A stretch of DNA of 64,000 nt, taken from contig NZ_CP118259.1 in the NCBI RefSeq assembly GCF_013337045.2, forward strand, positions 1,054,001 to 1,118,000. The letters are read 5' to 3'. Under the pieces are notes generated by a model. That model was not told the origin of the DNA. It saw nothing but the letters and a program-made list of their open reading frames with translations, and ran no database searches. The translations under genes were made by a program, and so were the position numbers. Shown here piece after piece: positions 27,133 to 36,996 of this stretch (position 1 is the stretch's first letter; each line of letters begins with the position of its first letter). This DNA is from Agrobacterium vitis. GTDB lineage: Bacteria > Pseudomonadota > Alphaproteobacteria > Rhizobiales > Rhizobiaceae.

Positions 27133-29850
27133 TCAGGCTTTCTCTGTTTTTGCGGCGGGCTTTGCCTTGGGCTTCGTCGCCTTCGGCTTGGCGGCTGCTT
27201 TCTTTGGTTTGGCGTCTGCGGCATCATCATCCGCATCGGCCTTGGCGGCTTTCGCAGCCGGTTTTTTCGCAGGCGCCTTCTTTGCGCTGGCGGATTTGGC
27301 GGCAGGTTTCGCCTTGGTCTTGCCGCTGCCTTCCTTGGCGGCGCGCTCAACGATCAGGGCAATTGCCTCTTCCATGGTTACGGCTTGCGGGTCCATGCCT
27401 TTGGGAATGGTCGCGTTGATCTTACCCCAATTCACGTAGGGACCATAGCGGCCATCGCGCACGGTAATCGCGCCGCCATCGGGATGATCGCCGATCTCCT
27501 TCAGGGCGGCAGGTGCTGCGCGGCCACGGCCACCGGGGTTCGCCTGCTTTTCCGCCAGAACGGTGACGGCACGATTGAGGCCGATGGTCAGCACATCCTC
27601 GATACCGTCGAGATTGGCATAGGTGCCATCATGCAGCACGAAAGGTCCGTAGCGGCCAAGTCCTGCCGTCATCATCTTGCCGGTTTCCGGGTGAAGACCG
27701 ACTTCACGCGGCAGCGACAGCAGTGACAGCGCCTTATCGAAATCCACATCGGTCGGCGACCAGCCCTTGGGTAGGGACGAACGCTTGGCTTCCTTGCCAT
27801 CGCCACGCTGGACGTAGGGGCCGAAGCGGCCACTGCGAAGCGTGATCTGTTCGCCGGTTGCGGGATCTTCACCCAGGGCCTTCGGTTCATTGCCGACGGC
27901 TTCCGCCTCCGTGCCGCCATCGGCGGACAATTGGCGGGTGAAATTGCATTCCGGATAGTTGGAGCAGCCGACGAAGGCGCCGTATTTACCAAGCTTCAGC
28001 GAAAGATTGCCAGTGCCACAAACCTGGCAGATGCGCGGGTCCGAGCCGTCTTCGCGCTTCGGGAACACCAGCGGGGCTAGCGCCTCATTCAGCGCGTCGA
28101 GCACGTTGGTGACGCGTAATTCCTTGGTGCCTTCGATCTGGGCAAAGAAATTCTGCCAGAATTCGCGCAGCACGTCCTTCCAGTTCAGTTCGCCAGCAGA
28201 AATCTTGTCGAGCTTTTCTTCAAGATCCGCGGTGAAATCATATTCGACATAGCGGGTGAAGAAGCTTTCCAGGAATGCTGTCACCAATCGGCCCTTGGCT
28301 TCGGGGATCAGCTTGCGCTTGTCGATAACAACATATTCGCGGTCGCTGAGCGTCTTCAGCGTTGCGGCATAGGTGGAAGGCCGGCCAATGCCAAGCTCTT
28401 CCATCTTCTTGATCAGGGTCGCTTCCGAATAGCGCGGCGGCGGTTCGGTGAAATGCTGGGTGGCATTGACCTTTTGCTTGGCCAGCGCCTCACGGGCGTT
28501 GATCTCCGGCAGGCGGCCATCTTCATCGTCGTCCTCGCTCTTTTCACCTTCTTCACGGTGATCAGTATAGGCAGCGATAAAGCCGTCGAAACGGATGACC
28601 GAGCCAACGGCGCGTAAACCGGCCTTTTCACCGGCCTTGTCGGCGAGGATTTCAGCGGTAGTCCGCTCGATTTCGGCAGAGGCCATCTGGCTGGCAATGC
28701 CACGCTTCCAGACCAGATCGTAAAGACGCAACTGGTCGGCATCGAGATAACGGCGGACCTGATCCGGTGTCCGGTTGAAATCGGTCGGACGGATGGCTTC
28801 ATGCGCTTCCTGGGCGTTTTTCGCCTTGGTGGAATAGAAGCGTGGCTTTTCCGGCATGTAGCGCGGGCCGAATTGCTGGGTAATCGCGGAGCGGGCGGCC
28901 TCAATAGCTTCCGGCGCCATCTGTACGCCATCGGTACGCATATAGGTGATCAGACCGACGGTCTCGCCGCCGATATCGACACCTTCATAAAGCTTCTGCG
29001 CCACCTGCATGGTGCGCGATGCGGAAAAACCGAGCTTGGAGGAGGCGGCTTGTTGTAGCGTAGAGGTTGTAAAGGGTGGTGATGGGTTGCGCTTGACGGG
29101 CTTTGCCTCAATCGATTCCACCACATAGTTGGCGCCGTCGAGCAGGTCTTTCAGCCGGTTGGCCATTTCGCCATTGCCGACGCTGCGCGCTTGCAAGCGC
29201 TTGCCATCGGCAGACACCAGACGGGCCAGGAATTCATCGCCGCGTGGGGTTTTCAGCAGCGCCGACAGGTTCCAGTATTCTTCCGAGACGAAGCGTTCGA
29301 TCTCGTTTTCCCGGTCGCAAACCAGCCGCAGCGCCACCGATTGCACCCGGCCTGCCGAACGGGCACCAGGCAGCTTGCGCCACAGGACGGGCGACAGGTT
29401 GAAGCCGACCAGATAGTCCATGGCACGGCGCGCCAGATAGGCATCGACCAGATCGCCATCGATATCACGCGGGGCAGCCATGGCGTCGAGCACGGCCTTC
29501 TTGGTGATGGCGTTGAAAACCACGCGCTTCACCGGCTTGTCGCCGATCACCTTCTTCTTTTTGAGGAGATCCAGCACATGCCAGGAAATCGCTTCACCCT
29601 CACGATCCGGGTCGGTTGCGAGAAACAAGGCGTCGGCCCCCTTCATCGCATCGGCAATGTCCTTCATGCGTTTGGCAGAGGCGGTGTCCACTTCCCATAG
29701 CATTTCGAAATCCTGATCCGGCAGGACCGAGCCGTCCTTGGCAGGCAGGTCGCGGACATGGCCGAAGGAAGCGAGCACCTTATATCCCGGTCCGAGATAC
29801 TTGTTGATCGTCTTGGCTTTGGCAGGGGATTCGACAACGACTACATTCAT
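27133..29850 (-). CDS. topA: DNA topoisomerase I
   Basis: A 905-residue type IA topoisomerase relaxing negative supercoils. TOPRIM begins at VVVESPAKAKTINKYL and has ATDPDREGEAISWHV; the catalytic tyrosine is in GLITYMRTDGVQM; the C-terminal part holds one four-cysteine zinc finger (CQVCGTGNLSLKLGKYGAFV, then GCSNYPEC) and several topoisomerase C-terminal repeats of the RFGPYVQRGDG type. The last ~60 residues are an Ala/Lys/Pro tail common in alphaproteobacterial TopA. ATG 29850 begins at the conserved N terminus. Confidence 0.97.
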   Translation of the reverse strand: MNVVVVESPAKAKTINKYLGPGYKVLASFGHVRDLPAKDGSVLPDQDFEMLWEVDTASAKRMKDIADAMKGADALFLATDPDREGEAISWHVLDLLKKKKVIGDKPVKRVVFNAITKKAVLDAMAAPRDIDGDLVDAYLARRAMDYLVGFNLSPVLWRKLPGARSAGRVQSVALRLVCDRENEIERFVSEEYWNLSALLKTPRGDEFLARLVSADGKRLQARSVGNGEMANRLKDLLDGANYVVESIEAKPVKRNPSPPFTTSTLQQAASSKLGFSASRTMQVAQKLYEGVDIGGETVGLITYMRTDGVQMAPEAIEAARSAITQQFGPRYMPEKPRFYSTKAKNAQEAHEAIRPTDFNRTPDQVRRYLDADQLRLYDLVWKRGIASQMASAEIERTTAEILADKAGEKAGLRAVGSVIRFDGFIAAYTDHREEGEKSEDDDEDGRLPEINAREALAKQKVNATQHFTEPPPRYSEATLIKKMEELGIGRPSTYAATLKTLSDREYVVIDKRKLIPEAKGRLVTAFLESFFTRYVEYDFTADLEEKLDKISAGELNWKDVLREFWQNFFAQIEGTKELRVTNVLDALNEALAPLVFPKREDGSDPRICQVCGTGNLSLKLGKYGAFVGCSNYPECNFTRQLSADGGTEAEAVGNEPKALGEDPATGEQITLRSGRFGPYVQRGDGKEAKRSSLPKGWSPTDVDFDKALSLLSLPREVGLHPETGKMMTAGLGRYGPFVLHDGTYANLDGIEDVLTIGLNRAVTVLAEKQANPGGRGRAAPAALKEIGDHPDGGAITVRDGRYGPYVNWGKINATIPKGMDPQAVTMEEAIALIVERAAKEGSGKTKAKPAAKSASAKKAPAKKPAAKAAKADADDDAADAKPKKAAAKPKATKPKAKPAAKTEKA

Positions 29851-30038
29851 TCTGTTTCTCTGAACATGGCCCCGTTTGTTGCATATGGCGTCGATTCTGG
29901 CGAGGGTTCAAGCATCGATGGTTCGACATGGACAGGGATTGCGCCGGGGTCAAGTCCCCTCATGCATTTTATCCATTACACGTTTGCACAACCGACAGTT
30001 TATGAAAATGGTATTGCAATCATAAATCATTTCTGTAT

Positions 30039-30053
30039 CCTATGTTGCATAGG
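30039..30053. promoter_or_regulatory. Short palindrome upstream of a conserved small gene
   Basis: CCTATG-TTG-CATAGG (30039-30053) is a perfect inverted repeat 48 bases ahead of the 68-residue gene, in an AT-rich intergenic segment. It may be an operator; no regulator is assigned. Confidence 0.35.
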
Positions 30054-30100
30054 TAGCAAATATACATATTCAGGTTGTATTTCCACGACGGGAACACGTA

Positions 30101-30307
30101 ATGACGGGCAGTGGCGCAGCGGAACTTCATAGCCGGGAAAGCATAGCCTATGTGCGCCAGATGCTGGGCGAATTACGGCTGGTTGCCGAAAAGGAGGGGG
30201 CACAAATGCTGTGCTACCTGATCGAGATGGCCTTTGAAGAGGCCGGCGACCTTCAACGCCGCCATAAAGCGCCGAGAATGATCTCAAACACCAAAAGATC
30301 GCTTTGA
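30101..30307 (+). CDS. Conserved small hypothetical protein (rhizobial)
   Basis: A 68-residue helical, cytosolic protein, with ESIAYVRQMLGELRLVAEKE and MLCYLIEMAFEEAGDLQRRH. I recall similar short proteins at this place between topA and dprA in other rhizobia but no function. The coding density looks right; the ribosome-binding site before ATG 30101 is weak (GACGGGAA about 11 bases upstream). It runs opposite to both neighbours. A 15-bp palindrome is in its upstream region. Confidence 0.65.
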   Translation: MTGSGAAELHSRESIAYVRQMLGELRLVAEKEGAQMLCYLIEMAFEEAGDLQRRHKAPRMISNTKRSL

Positions 30308-30469
30308 AAATCTTTGGTTTTGTCTTGTTCTGATAGAGCCAGAGTACGCGACACAGACGTTTTCAGTTGTGCCTCCCCCCATCGGCCGTGCCAGGCAGAT
30401 TGTCGCGTCCATTGCTTTCGCTGATCTTTTTGGACGACCCGGTTTCGACTTTTCCTAAGGCAGCCTTGT

Positions 30470-31621
30470 TTAATCCAGCGGTACAATCGAAACCAGGCCA
30501 CCGGGATGCCGGTGCAGGCGACCTGCAATATCCAGTTCCAGCATCACCAGATAGACAGCGGATGGTGGCAATTGGGTGTGGCGAATGATATCATCGACTT
30601 CGACCGGCGTTATGCCCAGCGCATCGATGATCCGGCTGCGATCGTGTTCTCCGGGCGGCTGGTTGAAGGTCTCGCTTTCTTCATAGACCGGTTCTTCCAC
30701 CTGCGGCTGGGAAAACAAGTCAATACTGCTGAGCGGGGATAGCGCCTCGAGAATATCCCGGGCCTCGGTGGTGATCGTCGCACCGTTTTTCAACAATCCA
30801 TTGGTACCATGACAGCGCGGATCGAGCGGCGAGCCAGGTACTGCAAACACCAGTCGTCCGAAATCGGCGGCCAGCCGTGCGGTAATCAGTGAACCGGAGC
30901 GGCTGGCGGCTTCGATGACTACAACCCCAAGTGAGGTTCCGGCAATCAACCGGTTGCGTCTTGGAAAGTCACGGGCGCGGGGCTCCCAGCCAAATGGCAT
31001 TTCGCTGATCGCCACACCCTTGCCATCCCAGATGTCTTTCAAGAGATCGACATTCTCAGGCGGATAGGGCCGGTCGAGCCCACCGGCCAGAGCTGCCATC
31101 GTGCCGGTGTCCAGGCTTGCTCGATGCGCGCCCGCATCGATGCCGCGCGCCAGGCCTGAAGTGATGGTGTAGCCGGTTGTGCCGCAATCGCGTGCCAGCA
31201 GTGCTGCCATTTTCACGCCGCTGATCGAGGCATTTCGTGAGCCGACGATACCGATCGACGGGCGAATGGCGGTACTGCCCAAGCCTTTCATCGCCAGAAG
31301 CGGCGGTGCCGCGTCGATCTGGCGCAGGGCGGGAGGATAGTCCGGTTCGCCGATCCCAACGAATCGCGCACCGAATTTGCGGGCAAATTCCAGCTCACGT
31401 TCAGCCTCGGCCACTGTGGCGATGCGGATAGAGCGGGTAGCGCCGCCGCGCTGCGACAATTCCGGCAGCATGTCCAGGGCGCGTTCGGCGGTGCCGAAAT
31501 TGTTGATCAGGTCGCGAAAGGTGGCCGGGCCAACATTGTCGGAACGTATCAACCTCAGCCAGGCGGTTCTTTGTTTTTCCGTCAGGGCGATCCCCGAGCG
31601 TCCAGAACCGCCTGCCGACAT
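30470..31621 (-). CDS. dprA: DNA-processing protein DprA
   Basis: A 383-residue Smf/DprA protein that loads RecA onto incoming single-stranded DNA. A short helical start (SDNVGPATFRDLINNFGTAE) leads into a Rossmann-like domain with GIVGSRNAS, TSGLARGIDAGAHRASL, FPRRNRLIAGTSLGVVVIEA and VPGSPLDPRCHGTN. The C-terminal 60 residues resemble the winged-helix DML1-like domain (IIDALGITPVEVDDIIRH). It is 6 bases downstream of plsY. Presence of DprA does not by itself show natural competence. Confidence 0.94.
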   Translation of the reverse strand: MSAGGSGRSGIALTEKQRTAWLRLIRSDNVGPATFRDLINNFGTAERALDMLPELSQRGGATRSIRIATVAEAERELEFARKFGARFVGIGEPDYPPALRQIDAAPPLLAMKGLGSTAIRPSIGIVGSRNASISGVKMAALLARDCGTTGYTITSGLARGIDAGAHRASLDTGTMAALAGGLDRPYPPENVDLLKDIWDGKGVAISEMPFGWEPRARDFPRRNRLIAGTSLGVVVIEAASRSGSLITARLAADFGRLVFAVPGSPLDPRCHGTNGLLKNGATITTEARDILEALSPLSSIDLFSQPQVEEPVYEESETFNQPPGEHDRSRIIDALGITPVEVDDIIRHTQLPPSAVYLVMLELDIAGRLHRHPGGLVSIVPLD

Positions 31622-31627
31622 TGTGTG

Positions 31628-32257
31628 CTATCCTTTTTTACCGATCTTGCTCTCGGTGCCTGAAATAAGTCTTTCAATATTTGCCTTGTGCTTGCCCCAG
31701 GTGATCACGGTCATTGCAGACGTGATCATGGCAGCTTCCGGCTGACCGAGTATCCACAATGCAACCGGAATGACAAGGGTTGCAACCAATGCTGATAGCG
31801 AGGAATAGCGGCTGAGAAAAGCAATCGATAGCCAGACGATGGCAAAGACCAGCACCATCAACGGAAAAATCCCGAGCAATGTGCCGATATAGGTAGCCAC
31901 GCCCTTGCCGCCCTTGAAGCCCAGCCAGACCGGGAACAGGTGGCCGATAAAGGCAGCAAAGCCGCCAAGCAGGCCCGGCAGATGCACCGTATCGGAGCCG
32001 AACAATTTCTGGGCGATCAGCGCCGCAGCCGTTGCCTTCAGCGCGTCGAGCAGCAGGGTGGCAGCCGCGAGCTTCTTGTTGCCAGTGCGCAGAACATTGG
32101 TGGCGCCAATATTGCCGGATCCGATATTGCGCACGTCGCCCAGACCTGCCATCCGGGTCAGGATCAGTCCGAAGGGAATGGAGCCGAGCAGATAGCCGAT
32201 CGCCAGCGAGGCGATAAGGGCGGTGATCGTCACCTGGCTGTAATCGAGGCTGGGCAT
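31628..32257 (-). CDS. plsY: Glycerol-3-phosphate acyltransferase PlsY
   Basis: A 209-residue integral membrane acyltransferase that uses acyl-phosphate to make lysophosphatidate, the first step of phospholipid synthesis. The three family motifs are visible: [32 protein letters not shown], and [17 protein letters not shown]. Multiple membrane helices cover the rest. ATG 32257 begins 17 bases after the pyrC-like gene; the order pyrB-pyrC-plsY-dprA on one strand suggests a single operon. Confidence 0.95.
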   Translation of the reverse strand: MPSLDYSQVTITALIASLAIGYLLGSIPFGLILTRMAGLGDVRNIGSGNIGATNVLRTGNKKLAAATLLLDALKATAAALIAQKLFGSDTVHLPGLLGGFAAFIGHLFPVWLGFKGGKGVATYIGTLLGIFPLMVLVFAIVWLSIAFLSRYSSLSALVATLVIPVALWILGQPEAAMITSAMTVITWGKHKANIERLISGTESKIGKKG

Positions 32258-32274
32258 GGCCGGCTCCTATACGT

Positions 32275-33567
32275 TCAAGACAGAGAAAATACCGAACGGC
32301 CTGCCACATAGGTGGCAACAGCGCGGCCGGAGAAGCGGGCGTCTTCAAAGGGTGTATTCTTGGAGCGCGACAACAGCGTCTCCTTGGCAACCAACCATGG
32401 CTCGTCCAGATCGATGAGCACGATATCGGCCTTTGCGCCGGGCTTCAATGTGCCTGCATCCAGACCGAAAATTTCGGCAGGCCGGGTGGACATTGCATCA
32501 ATCAGCCGCATCAGCGGCACCTGACCGGCGTGATGCAGTCTGAGAGCCGCTGCCAGCAAGGTTTCCAGGCCGACCGCGCCATCGGCGGCATCGGCAAATG
32601 GCAGGCGCTTGGTATCGACATCCTGCGGATCATGGGCCGAAACGATGATGTCGATATCGCCATTTGCCAAGGCCTCGACCATCGCCACCCGATCATCCTC
32701 GGCTCGCAGCGGCGGCGCCAGCTTGAAGAATGTCCGGTATTCGCCGATATCGTTTTCATTCAGCGACAGATTGTTGATGGAAATGCCGCAGGTAACGTTC
32801 GCGCCGCGTGAGCGGGCAAGCTTGATGGCCTCCACCGAGCCCGGCACCGAAATCTTGGCGGCATGATATTTTGCCCGCGTCAGCCCGGCGATGCGCAGAT
32901 CGCGTTCCAGCGGAATGATTTCGGCCTCCCTCGGCACGCCGGACAAGCCCAGCCAGCTGGCAAACAGGCCCTCGTTCATCACGCCATTGCCGAGATATTT
33001 TTCGTGCAGTTCCAGCGAAATGACCGCGCCGAATTCCCGCGCATAGGTCATCGCCCGGCGCAGCACAAGCGTATCGTCCAGCCCGTGGCGGCCATTGGTG
33101 AAGCAGACGGCGCCCGCCTGTTGCAACAGGCCGAATTCGGTCATTTCCTCGCCGCGCAGCCGACGGGTCAGGGCCGCGGCCGGATAGATATTGACCGGCG
33201 ATTTTTCCCGCGCCGCATTTTTGATGAATTCCACCAGGGCGATGTCGTCGATGACAGGATCGGTATCCGGCATCATCACGAAGGAGGTCACGCCGCCTGC
33301 CGCTGCGGCCTTGCCGGCGGAGGCCAGTGTTTCGCGGTGTTCACCGCCGGGTTCGCCGACAAACACCTGCGCATCCACCAGACCCGGTGCTGCGACCAGA
33401 CCTTTGCAGTCCCTGACCTCGGCACCCTCGGGTGCGCCCTGATTGCGGGCATCGGCACCGGCGGCCAGAATGCTGCCATCGGCACCGACGATAATGCTGC
33501 CAACCTCATCCAGCGAACGCGACGGGTCGATAATGCGGGCATTGTTGAAGACAAGCGGCTTGTTCAT
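32275..33567 (-). CDS. pyrC: Dihydroorotase homologue, probably non-catalytic
   Basis: A 430-residue amidohydrolase-fold protein encoded directly after pyrB (4-base overlap ATGA). The zinc motif that should read D-x-H-x-H reads [10 protein letters not shown], so both metal histidines are gone. Later ligand positions are altered too: SLELHEKYL stands where HCED is usual, [10 protein letters not shown] where PHH is usual, and VSAHDPQD where TDHAP is usual. The scaffold ([30 protein letters not shown]) remains. It is best read as the structural pseudo-dihydroorotase known to associate with PyrB in some bacteria; a catalytic PyrC would be elsewhere. Confidence 0.88.
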   Translation of the reverse strand: MNKPLVFNNARIIDPSRSLDEVGSIIVGADGSILAAGADARNQGAPEGAEVRDCKGLVAAPGLVDAQVFVGEPGGEHRETLASAGKAAAAGGVTSFVMMPDTDPVIDDIALVEFIKNAAREKSPVNIYPAAALTRRLRGEEMTEFGLLQQAGAVCFTNGRHGLDDTLVLRRAMTYAREFGAVISLELHEKYLGNGVMNEGLFASWLGLSGVPREAEIIPLERDLRIAGLTRAKYHAAKISVPGSVEAIKLARSRGANVTCGISINNLSLNENDIGEYRTFFKLAPPLRAEDDRVAMVEALANGDIDIIVSAHDPQDVDTKRLPFADAADGAVGLETLLAAALRLHHAGQVPLMRLIDAMSTRPAEIFGLDAGTLKPGAKADIVLIDLDEPWLVAKETLLSRSKNTPFEDARFSGRAVATYVAGRSVFSLS

Positions 33568-34526
33568 GCGCCAACTCCTTCGCTACGCGGGCCGTTATTG
33601 TCCGAGATCAGCAGCGATTCCATCACGGCCATGCGCACGGCGACGCCCATCTCGACCTGGCTTTCGATGACGCTTTGCGGCCCATCGGCCACATCGGAGG
33701 CGATTTCCACCCCTCGGTTCATTGGGCCGGGATGCATGACCAGGGCGTCTTCCTTGGCGGCTTTCAGCTTTTCAGCATCAAGCCCGTAGAAGTGGAAATA
33801 TTCGCGGATCGATGGGACAAACGACCCTGCCATGCGCTCGCGCTGCAAGCGCAGCATCATCACGACATCGGCGCCCTTCAGGCCTTCCTTCATATCGTGG
33901 AAGACTTCGACGCTCATATCGGCAATGCCAGAGGGCAGCAGCGTGGCGGGGGCCACGACCCTGACCCGCGCGCCCATCGCATTGAGCAGGAGAATATTGG
34001 AACGGGCCACGCGCGAATGCAGCACGTCGCCGCAGATCGCGACGATGATCCGCGACAGCTTGCCCTTGGCGCGCCGGATGGTCAGTGCGTCGAGTAGCGC
34101 CTGGGTCGGATGTTCATGCTGGCCGTCGCCGGCATTGATCACCGCGCAGGCGACTTTTTGCGACAGAAGGGCTGCGGCACCGGCCGAGGCATGGCGCACC
34201 ACCAGCACGTCCGGATGCATGGCATTCAGCGTCATCGCCGTATCGATCAGCGTTTCGCCTTTCTTGACCGACGAATTGCCGACCGACATGTTCATCACAT
34301 CGGCACCGAGCCGCTTGCCCGCCAACTCGAAGGATGACTGGGTGCGGGTGGAAGCCTCAAAAAACAGGTTGATCTGGGTCAGACCGCGCAGGGTCGAGGT
34401 CTTTTTTTCGCGCTGGCGGCTGATTTTTACCGCTTCGTCAGCTTTATCGAGCAGATAGGTAATATCGGTTTCGGTAAGGCCCTTGATGCCAATCAGATGG
34501 CGATGGGGAAAGAAGACCATGCGCAT
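33564..34526 (-). CDS. pyrB: Aspartate carbamoyltransferase catalytic subunit
   Basis: A 320-residue enzyme that condenses carbamoyl phosphate with aspartate in pyrimidine synthesis. Carbamoyl phosphate motif [15 protein letters not shown], then [24 protein letters not shown], and the aspartate-site [11 protein letters not shown] are all intact. No regulatory pyrI is adjacent. ATG 34526 and ATG 34520 are both in frame; AGGAG is 3 bases before the first and 9 before the second, so the second may be used. An AACCGGTT-type repeat lies directly upstream. Confidence 0.96.
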   Translation of the reverse strand: MRMVFFPHRHLIGIKGLTETDITYLLDKADEAVKISRQREKKTSTLRGLTQINLFFEASTRTQSSFELAGKRLGADVMNMSVGNSSVKKGETLIDTAMTLNAMHPDVLVVRHASAGAAALLSQKVACAVINAGDGQHEHPTQALLDALTIRRAKGKLSRIIVAICGDVLHSRVARSNILLLNAMGARVRVVAPATLLPSGIADMSVEVFHDMKEGLKGADVVMMLRLQRERMAGSFVPSIREYFHFYGLDAEKLKAAKEDALVMHPGPMNRGVEIASDVADGPQSVIESQVEMGVAVRMAVMESLLISDNNGPRSEGVGA

Positions 34527-34538
34527 GTTCTCCTAGGA

Positions 34539-34579
34539 TTTGTCAGGGAAAAGTGGCAACCGGTTTTCCGAAAGACAAA
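34539..34579 (-). repeat. Palindromic intergenic repeat (TTTGTC...AACCGGTT...GACAAA)
   Basis: A 41-base unit with ends TTTGTC (34539-34544) and GACAAA (34574-34579) around GGCAACCGGTTTTCC. It is the best match to the unit at 11214-11252. It sits 12 bases upstream of the pyrB start. Confidence 0.65.
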
Positions 34580-34827
34580 CGATAATAAAAGACTTCAGAA
34601 TTTTTCGGTTTCACGATGGAACCAGGGGACTCCGAAGGGATCGCGCGGTCTATAAAGACTGCGATGATCAGGAGCAAGCCTGCTTGAGGCGTGCAAGCCT
34701 TTGTCCCCCGTTTTGGTCGGTTGGTCCGACCCATGCTGTCGCAAATCTGCGCAAACGTGTTAAAGACCATCGACAAAGATCGATTTGCGGCATTGCTGTA
34801 AGACTAAAGATAAAAATTGGAACGCGG
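34580..34827. other. Divergent intergenic region, pyrB / aidB-like
   Basis: Nothing certain is encoded. A plus-strand frame runs through from 34540 into the acyl-CoA dehydrogenase but has no family residues before 34828. AT-rich sequence at 34580-34610 and 34800-34820 probably holds the divergent promoters. Confidence 0.35.
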
Positions 34828-36471
34828 ATGAGCCGTACGGAAGACAAATTGCTGGAACTCAATCAGCCAAGGCCCTGGTCCGGCGTGAACGCCTTTCGCA
34901 CCGATCCGCTGGTGGTCGATATTACCAATGGCCTCAGCCGCAACCTGCGCGATGAATATGATACGCTTGGCCGCTATGTAACCTCGCATGAGGCGCAGGA
35001 ACTGGCCCGCATGGCCAACCACAATCCGCCGGAACTGCGCACCCACGGGCCGCGCGGCGAGCGGCTGGATGTGGTGGAGTTTCATCCGGCCTGGCATGCG
35101 CTGATGCGCCGCTCCATGGCGACCGGCCTGCATTCCTCCGTCTGGGAAAATTTAGCTGATGCACGCGGCCAGGATCACAAGGCCCGCGCCGTGCGATTCT
35201 ATCTCACCGCCCAGCTTGAATGCGGCCATCTCTGCCCGCTGACCATGACCAGCGCCTCGGTCGCCGCCCTGATGGGCTCGCCCCGAGTGCAGAAGGAATG
35301 GGCGCCGAAGATTCTCTCGCGTAAATATGACAGTTCCAACCGCCCCGCCATGCAGAAATCCGCCATTACCATTGGCATGGGCATGACGGAGAAACAGGGC
35401 GGCACCGATGTGCGCGCCAATATCTCCACCGCCACGCGGGTAGGCGAGGGGATCTACCGGCTGTCCGGCCACAAATGGTTCATGTCGGCACCGATGAGCG
35501 ATGGTTTCGTCATGCTGGCGCAAATGCCTGAGGGCGTTGGCTGTTTCCTGGTGCCGCGCCTGTTGGAAGACGGTTCGGCCAATGGCTTGCAGTTCCAGCG
35601 GCTGAAGGACAAGATCGGCAACCGGTCCAATGCCTCCTCCGAGGTCGAATTTACCGATGCCTTCGGCTTCCTGCTGGGCGAGCAGGGCGGCGGCATCCGC
35701 ACCATCCTGGAAATGGTGACCTTGACCCGGCTGGATTGCGCGCTGGCCTCTGCGGGCATAATGCGCGCTTCGATGGCAGAGGCTGTCCACCATGTGCGGG
35801 GCCGCTCCGTATTCGGCAAGAAGCTGGTGGACCAGCCGATCATGACCCGCGTTCTGGCCGATATGGCACTGGATGTGGCGGCGGCTACGGCGCTGTCCTT
35901 CCGGCTGGCCGAGGCCTTCGACCGTGCCCGTGACAATCCCGCCGATGCGGCTTACGCACGAGTAATGACGCCGGTGGTGAAATACTGGGTCTGCAAGATG
36001 GCGCCGCCGCTGATCTATGAAGCGATGGAATGCATTGGCGGCAGCGGCTATGTCGAAGAACGCGCCATTGCCCGCCATTACCGCGAGGCCCCTGTTAACG
36101 CCATCTGGGAAGGCTCCGGCAATGTCATGGCGCTGGACGTATTGCGCGTTCTCGCCCGCGGCAAGGACCTGTTCGAAATGGTGTTTGCCGAGTTGGAGCG
36201 CGATCTCGGCCCATCCGGCCGCAAGACCGTCGAAGTGCTGCGCGCCGCCATGGCGCTCTGCGAACGCGACGAGGGCGCGGCCCGCCTGCTGGTCGAACAA
36301 ATGGCGCTGGCTGCCGCCGCCGCCGAGCTTTACCGCATGGGGGCAGGCAAAATCGCTGATGCCTTTCTGGAGACACGCCTGACGGGCGGCTGGCGCAATA
36401 CTTACGGCGTGCTCGATGCGCGATTCGACAGCCGGTATTTGATTGATTTGCTGTATCCGGCGGTGGATTGA
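34828..36471 (+). CDS. AidB-like acyl-CoA dehydrogenase
   Basis: A 547-residue flavoprotein of the acyl-CoA dehydrogenase superfamily, AidB branch. The first 40 residues (SGVNAFRTDPLVVDITNGLS) and GMTEKQGGTDVRANIS match AidB, and ECIGGSGYVEE with PVNAIWEGSGNVMALDVLRV is the flavin-domain C-terminal signature. E. coli AidB is induced by alkylating agents and binds DNA; whether this copy works in repair or in acyl-CoA metabolism cannot be told. ATG 34828 is where homology begins; the ribosome-binding site is modest (GGAACGCGG). Confidence 0.88.
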   Translation: MSRTEDKLLELNQPRPWSGVNAFRTDPLVVDITNGLSRNLRDEYDTLGRYVTSHEAQELARMANHNPPELRTHGPRGERLDVVEFHPAWHALMRRSMATGLHSSVWENLADARGQDHKARAVRFYLTAQLECGHLCPLTMTSASVAALMGSPRVQKEWAPKILSRKYDSSNRPAMQKSAITIGMGMTEKQGGTDVRANISTATRVGEGIYRLSGHKWFMSAPMSDGFVMLAQMPEGVGCFLVPRLLEDGSANGLQFQRLKDKIGNRSNASSEVEFTDAFGFLLGEQGGGIRTILEMVTLTRLDCALASAGIMRASMAEAVHHVRGRSVFGKKLVDQPIMTRVLADMALDVAAATALSFRLAEAFDRARDNPADAAYARVMTPVVKYWVCKMAPPLIYEAMECIGGSGYVEERAIARHYREAPVNAIWEGSGNVMALDVLRVLARGKDLFEMVFAELERDLGPSGRKTVEVLRAAMALCERDEGAARLLVEQMALAAAAAELYRMGAGKIADAFLETRLTGGWRNTYGVLDARFDSRYLIDLLYPAVD

Positions 36472-36547
36472 CGTGTTTACAGCTTTGCGCGTCGGCGAAA
36501 ATCTCATTTGATAGTGCCTTGGAATAATGCACACGGAAACGAGGAAA

Positions 36548-36979
36548 ATGAATAACCTCTGCAATGAATCTCAAGGGTTTCCGCAGTTGCGCTGGAGATA
36601 TTGTTGTCTGATCTGCGTCCTGTATATGCCCGGAGTGTTATCCGCTCTCTTTTACACCGGTGGCTTCTTTCTCCCGATGTATCTATTAATTTGCCTGGTT
36701 ATTATGTTCGTGGTTCGTACGAAAACGGTAGATTACAAAGTTAGTCCGTTTTTAGTGAAAATTAATAATCCAAAAAACACCCAAGAGCGAATTTCGGCTC
36801 AGGAATCCCGATGGATGGCGCCTTCATTTTTAATAGGGATGATGATGTACACAGTTGTTAACGCTCTCTTCCGCGGGGAATTAGACGGCTTGCCACGTCT
36901 TTTGGCCATTGTCGTATTTGTTATATTTGCTGCCGTATCGGTAATGGAATATTTCAGACGTGTTGAGTGGAAATTTTAG
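36548..36979 (+). CDS. Unrecognised membrane protein in an AT-richer insert
   Basis: A 143-residue protein with about four hydrophobic segments: near residues 18-36 (CCLICVLYMPGVLSALFY), 39-58 (FFLPMYLLICLVIMFVV), 91-110 (FLIGMMMYTVVNALF) and 118-138. ATG 36548 follows CGAGGAAA; ATG 36527 in frame is an alternative. Base composition is lower in GC than in neighbours, suggesting acquisition. It lies 17 bases before a decayed Imm26-like immunity gene, so it may belong to the same former toxin-immunity cluster, but I recognise no family. Confidence 0.6.
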   Translation: MNNLCNESQGFPQLRWRYCCLICVLYMPGVLSALFYTGGFFLPMYLLICLVIMFVVRTKTVDYKVSPFLVKINNPKNTQERISAQESRWMAPSFLIGMMMYTVVNALFRGELDGLPRLLAIVVFVIFAAVSVMEYFRRVEWKF

Positions 36980-36996
36980 AGCCTGACCGAAGAGAG

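Noticed and set aside
35152..36564. 470-codon minus-strand frame
   Set aside because: Antisense to the AidB-like dehydrogenase gene; no family features.
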